Source of the DNA: an uncultured Desulfobacca sp.
Lineage (GTDB): Bacteria > Desulfobacterota > Desulfobaccia > Desulfobaccales > Desulfobaccaceae
Reading direction: 5' to 3'
DNA length: 8,510 bases
Assembly (NCBI GenBank): GCA_937958145.1
Contig: CALGOE010000026.1
Location: 1-8,510 of the forward strand
Shown piece by piece: positions 5,307-8,510 of the stretch. The notes under the pieces are model-generated. The model worked only from the letters and a program-made list of their open reading frames with translations. It was not told the origin of the DNA and ran no database searches. The first letter of the stretch is position 1. Every line of letters starts with the position of its first letter. The position numbers and the translations under genes are program-made.

Positions 5307-7118
5307 ATGCTTATTCAAAATAAAGTCGGCTTTAAGTTGATGGGGGTCAATCTGGCCTCCCTGCTGCTGGCCCTGGTCAGCCTGTTGATCGTTATTCAGT
5401 ATTTGGCGAAAAACGAGATCCTGGCCTGGCACCGGAAACAGGTGGAGTTGGTGGCCAACCTGGTATTGGCGGAATATCAGGGCAAGAATCAGCGGGTGGT
5501 GCAATATGCTGATATCTTGAGCAATAATTATAATTATGCCGAACTCTTGAACAATAATGAGCTCGAACGCCTGGCGCGCCTGGCCGGCCTGCAGATGCGG
5601 GAAGCGGGGCTGAATATTCTCACCATCACCGATCGCCGGGGGGTCATTGCGGTGCGGGTCCATGCCCCCGAAGCTGTGGGGGTGGATATTTCCGGGAATC
5701 CTCTGGTTCGGGCGGCCCTGAAAGGCAAGCGCAGCAGCCGCATGACCCAATGGCAGGACAGTGTTTTTTTGAGTGCCGCCGCCCCGTTGTATTACGGGGA
5801 TGAAGTCGTGGGGGTGGTGTTGACCGGCATGCTGGTGGACAAAAGTTTTGTGGAGTCTCTGTCCCAGGGCACGGGGGCTGAAGTGGCCATCTTTTTTGCG
5901 GATCATCCCGTGGTCAATTCGTTCCAAAATCTCCCGGAGGAGGCCTACCAGATGATCAAATCAGGGAAAAACCGGGCTGCCGTCGGCCTGGATCGCGTCC
6001 AGAGCCTCTCTTTGGGCGGCAAGCTCTACACCCTGAAATTTCTGCCGTTGGAGCAGGAGGAGAAGCCCTGGGAAAACCTGTTGGTGGTGGGGGTGAGCCA
6101 GGATGAGGTCAACGCGGCCCGACGGGCCCTGCACCTGGTGATTGTCAGCGTCGGGGGCGGCGCCGCCCTGGTGGGCCTGTTTTTTAGTTTCCTCTTGTCC
6201 TTGGGCATGCGCCGTCAGATCGCCCATCTGGCTGAGGGGACCCGGAAGGCGGCCCGGGAAGAGCTGGTGGGCGATATACCGGTGACCAGCACCGATGAGC
6301 TGGGGGAGTTGGCCGAGTCCTTCAATACCATGACCAGGTCGCTGCGGGAAAAAACCCGCCTGTTGCAGGAAGAACGGGACCGGATTGCGGCCAATGCTGA
6401 TTTCCTTTCGATGATCGTGCACGATATCAAGGCTCCCCTCACCGGGGTGCGGCTGACCATTGAAACCCTGGAAGATGAGTCCCTGCCGGCCGATATTAAC
6501 CACAAACTGCAGGGCATCATTGAGAGCAGCGAAGGATTGCTCCTCCATCTGCAAAATGTCCTGGATATTTCCCGCCATGAATCCGGGCAGCTGCAACTTC
6601 AGCCTGAGGAAGTGCATCTCGGCTACACGATCCAGCGACTGGTGAATCATTATACGGAAATGGCCAAACGGCAGGGCATCACGCTGCGGGCCGAGGCTCC
6701 CGCCGATCTGCCGCCGGTGTGGGCCGACGAACGGTATCTGGACCGGGTGTTCTTCAACCTCATGGCCAATGCTCTGGAGGCAACTGCCTCTGGTGGGCAG
6801 ATCGCGGTGAGGGCCCGGCCGGCCTCCGTAAACGGCACCCCGGCCGTGGAAATCATCGTGGCCGACAGCGGCTGCGGCCTGGCGCCGGAGGATGTGGCCA
6901 CGTTGTTTGAGAAGTACCATCGCCACCGGAGCCACCGCCTGGGTGGCAGCGGCCTGGGCCTGCACATCTGCAAGACCATTGTCACGGCCCATCAGGGCCA
7001 GATCTGGGCTGAAAGTGAGGTGGGACGGGGGACCAAAGTCCATGTTCTCCTGCCCCAGGTTTCGCCCGGGGGCGGGGCGAGACCGGCTGACGGGCCGCAT
7101 TCATGGCGGGGGCAGTAG
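5307..7118 (+). CDS. Membrane sensor histidine kinase (Cache-like sensor, HAMP, HisKA, HATPase), 603 residues
   Basis: An inner-membrane sensor predicted to autophosphorylate on His and pass phosphate to a response regulator. Residues 13-33 form the first membrane helix. Residues about 38-270 are extracytoplasmic and contain the Cache-like pattern TITDRRGVIAVRVHAPEAVG (106-125), then DISGNPLVRAALKGK, so a small-molecule ligand is likely. The second helix is at about 275-300 and a HAMP linker at 301-355, with DELGELAESFNTM at 330-342. The H-box is SMIVHDIKAPL (368-378), with His372 as phosphoacceptor. The N-box is FFNLMANALEA (482-492), the G1 box DSGCGL (520-525) and the G2 box GGSGLGLHICK (546-556). 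All catalytic boxes are intact and no receiver domain is fused. The ATG at 5307 is preferred over an in-frame TTG at 5253 because it puts the membrane helix close to the N-terminus, though its ribosome binding site is weak. The receiver gene 73 bases downstream is its likely partner. Confidence 0.93.
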   Translation: MLIQNKVGFKLMGVNLASLLLALVSLLIVIQYLAKNEILAWHRKQVELVANLVLAEYQGKNQRVVQYADILSNNYNYAELLNNNELERLARLAGLQMREAGLNILTITDRRGVIAVRVHAPEAVGVDISGNPLVRAALKGKRSSRMTQWQDSVFLSAAAPLYYGDEVVGVVLTGMLVDKSFVESLSQGTGAEVAIFFADHPVVNSFQNLPEEAYQMIKSGKNRAAVGLDRVQSLSLGGKLYTLKFLPLEQEEKPWENLLVVGVSQDEVNAARRALHLVIVSVGGGAALVGLFFSFLLSLGMRRQIAHLAEGTRKAAREELVGDIPVTSTDELGELAESFNTMTRSLREKTRLLQEERDRIAANADFLSMIVHDIKAPLTGVRLTIETLEDESLPADINHKLQGIIESSEGLLLHLQNVLDISRHESGQLQLQPEEVHLGYTIQRLVNHYTEMAKRQGITLRAEAPADLPPVWADERYLDRVFFNLMANALEATASGGQIAVRARPASVNGTPAVEIIVADSGCGLAPEDVATLFEKYHRHRSHRLGGSGLGLHICKTIVTAHQGQIWAESEVGRGTKVHVLLPQVSPGGGARPADGPHSWRGQ

Positions 7119-7177
7119 TTTTCCCAAACATTGGCGGAAATATTGCCCTGGGGAGCGTTTTGTCATATCATAACGGT

Positions 7178-7182
7178 GGAGG
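7178..7182 (+). promoter_or_regulatory. Ribosome binding site of the response-regulator gene
   Basis: GGAGG ends nine bases before the ATG at 7192, inside a G-rich run (GGAGGGGGGAGAG). It supports strong independent initiation after the 73-base gap from the kinase gene. Confidence 0.7.
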
Positions 7183-7191
7183 GGGGAGAGA

Positions 7192-7578
7192 ATGACCTTG
7201 GGGCAGGTTTTGATCATCGATGATGACCAGCGGACCCGGGAGGCCGTGGGCGAGATTGTTGCCCGGGCTGGCTATGGGGTCACAGTTTTGTCTTCCGGTG
7301 ACGGCCTGGAAGAACTGCTGGAACACCAGGTTTTTTCCCTGGCCATCATTGATTTTAACCTGCCGGTGCGCAATGGGCTGGAGATCGCCCGGAGTTTGCG
7401 CCAACGTCTGCCCGCCTGCCGGATCATCCTGATTTCGTCGGAATACCAACCCCAGTACCAACGGCCGGCCGGCACTGAGCTGGTGGACCGGTTTTTGGCC
7501 AAGCCCTTTTCCAAGAGCGCCCTGCTCAGCACCCTGACGGCGCTTTCTCCGGGCGGCTCCGAAGCTTCGGACCACTGA
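7192..7578 (+). CDS. Single-domain CheY-like response regulator, 128 residues
   Basis: This is a stand-alone receiver domain with no DNA-binding or enzymatic output domain. The acidic pocket is IIDDD (residues 8-12). The phosphoacceptor is Asp54 in IIDFNLPVRNGLEIA (52-66). The switch hydroxyl is Ser82 in IILISS (78-83), and the invariant lysine is Lys104 in FLAKPF (101-106). All residues needed for phosphotransfer are present. Length is typical for a single-domain receiver. It follows the histidine kinase on the same strand and is its likely phosphate acceptor. Because it lacks an output domain, it should act by protein-protein contact or as an intermediate in a phosphorelay. Its TGA is 12 bases before the tilS start, so the two are almost certainly co-transcribed. 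Whether it affects TilS or other downstream products is unknown. Confidence 0.93.
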   Translation: MTLGQVLIIDDDQRTREAVGEIVARAGYGVTVLSSGDGLEELLEHQVFSLAIIDFNLPVRNGLEIARSLRQRLPACRIILISSEYQPQYQRPAGTELVDRFLAKPFSKSALLSTLTALSPGGSEASDH

Positions 7579-7590
7579 TGGGTAGAGCCG

Positions 7591-8510
7591 TTGACCTCCT
7601 CCCTGCCGCACCGGGTCTTTGCCTTTATCCGAGCCGAGGACCTGATCCAGCCCCAGGAGCGGATCCTGGTGGCGGTTTCGGGGGGGCCTGACTCCACCGC
7701 CCTGCTGCACCTCCTGCACCGCTGGAGCGCTCGCCGGCCCTTTACCCTGGCCGTGGCCCACTTTGATCATGGCTTGCGGGGGGAGGCCTCGCGGGCCGAT
7801 GCCGCCTGGGTGGAAGAACTGGCCGCCGGCCTCGGCCTTGCCTGCCATCGGGGCAGCGGTGATGTGCGCCGGCATCAGCGCCAAAGCAAGCTGTCCCTGC
7901 AGACGGCGGCCCGGGAACTGCGACACCGCTTTTTGCGGGAGATTCAGGCCCAACATGGCTATCACCAGATCGCCTTGGGTCATACCGCCGATGATCAACT
8001 GGAGCTGTTTCTGTTGCGGTTGCTGCGGGGGGCCGGTCCCACCGGCCTCACAGGGATGCGGCCCCGAGAGCGGGGGCTGATCCGGCCGCTGCTCAGAAGC
8101 CGCAAGGCAGAGATCCTGGCCTGGCTGGCCGCCGCCGGGCTGGCCTACCGGCAGGATGCCAGCAACCTGGACCGGCGTTATCGCCGCAACCAGATCCGCT
8201 TGGATCTTATTCCTCACCTGCTATCGTATAATCCCCGTCTGGCCGCCGGGGTGGCCCGTCTCCAGGCCTCTTTACAGGCACAGGAGGATTATCTGGCCCA
8301 AGAGGCCCAACGAGCCTTTGCAGCCTTGCAAGGCGCCGGGAAAAGGGCCGGCGCCGGCTTGTCCCGGTCCGGTCTTTTGGACCTCCATCCCGCTTTGCAG
8401 AAACGGGTGCTGATGTTGGCCTGTGCCGCGGCCGGAGTGCCCTTGGCCTCTCTGGGTCAAAGGCATCTCAAGGCCATTATCCACCTGGCCCAGCGGACCC
8501 AGGGCGGGGG
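7591..8510 (+). CDS. tilS: tRNA(Ile)-lysidine synthetase, N-terminal 306 residues, 3' end outside the window
   Basis: TilS uses ATP and lysine to convert C34 of the tRNA(Ile) CAU anticodon to lysidine, changing its identity from methionine to isoleucine; it is normally essential. The frame is open from the regulator's stop to base 8510. The ATP-pyrophosphatase P-loop is SGGPDS (residues 30-35). It is followed by AHFDHGLRGE (56-65), SLQTAARELRHRFL (102-115), LGHTADDQLELFLLRLLRG (129-147) and the tRNA-binding signature DASNLDRRYRRNQIR (189-203) leading into LIPHLLSYNP. The start is set at TTG 7591 because the in-frame stop at 7576 excludes anything earlier and no ATG or GTG lies in frame before the P-loop. 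This gives a normal leader of about 29 residues. A weak GGTAGAG precedes it. Initiation may rely on ribosomes finishing the upstream regulator gene. The C-terminal domain lies partly or wholly beyond the window. Confidence 0.95.
   Translation, partial: MTSSLPHRVFAFIRAEDLIQPQERILVAVSGGPDSTALLHLLHRWSARRPFTLAVAHFDHGLRGEASRADAAWVEELAAGLGLACHRGSGDVRRHQRQSKLSLQTAARELRHRFLREIQAQHGYHQIALGHTADDQLELFLLRLLRGAGPTGLTGMRPRERGLIRPLLRSRKAEILAWLAAAGLAYRQDASNLDRRYRRNQIRLDLIPHLLSYNPRLAAGVARLQASLQAQEDYLAQEAQRAFAALQGAGKRAGAGLSRSGLLDLHPALQKRVLMLACAAAGVPLASLGQRHLKAIIHLAQRTQGG

Noticed and set aside
5961..7100. 379-codon open frame on the minus strand opposite the histidine kinase gene
   Set aside because: It is the antisense shadow of a GC-rich gene with intact kinase motifs. 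Its translation is rich in Gly, Gln, Pro and Arg and shows no domain or ribosome binding site.
7578..7691. ATG overlapping the response-regulator stop (TGATG), which would start a 37-codon frame
   Set aside because: It is out of frame with tilS and ends at a TGA inside the tilS P-loop region. There is no sign of a real peptide, though it could influence initiation at the tilS TTG.
7168..8217. 349-codon open frame on the minus strand opposite the response regulator and tilS
   Set aside because: It spans two well-recognised genes on the other strand and looks like codon-bias shadow sequence with no motifs.

Overview
The window looks like ordinary chromosomal sequence from a GC-rich (roughly 58-60 % by eye) Gram-negative anaerobe. 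My best guess is a Desulfobacterota ('delta-proteobacterial') lineage, such as a Desulfobacca or Syntrophobacter relative. That placement is inferred from protein style only: a phosphohexomutase of the GHLPEKDG type, a COG2945-type hydrolase with HPHPLYGGTM, and a TilS reading LGHTADDQ. No rRNA, tRNA, phage, IS or CRISPR sequence was seen.

Left part (1-2757, + strand). The window opens inside the 3' end of an S-adenosylhomocysteine hydrolase gene, closed by a strong bidirectional-looking hairpin terminator. A likely three-gene operon follows: a phosphoglucomutase/phosphomannomutase-family enzyme, a small site-2-protease-type membrane metalloprotease one base later, and a 75-residue XRE/Cro-type regulator.

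Middle part (2829-4737, - strand). Two genes are read leftwards: an alpha/beta hydrolase with a complete catalytic triad, then a 12-segment MFS exporter. The exporter converges on the XRE gene. A 569-base non-coding stretch (4738-5306) separates the hydrolase from the divergent kinase gene. It holds a 62-base imperfect inverted repeat, a second GC-rich hairpin resembling dispersed intergenic repeats, and a set of short AAGGTTA repeats just upstream of the kinase.

Right part (5307-8510, + strand). A membrane sensor histidine kinase (Cache-like sensor, HAMP, HisKA, HATPase) is followed by a single-domain CheY-like response regulator. The tilS gene for tRNA(Ile)-lysidine synthetase comes 12 bases after the regulator and runs off the window end. 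The kinase and regulator form a plausible two-component pair whose output is not DNA binding by the encoded regulator.

I do not see a convincing previously undescribed multi-gene system. The points most worth checking are the altered sugar-binding motif of the phosphohexomutase, the kinase/receiver/tilS gene order, the intergenic inverted repeat, and the short C-terminus of the SAH hydrolase.
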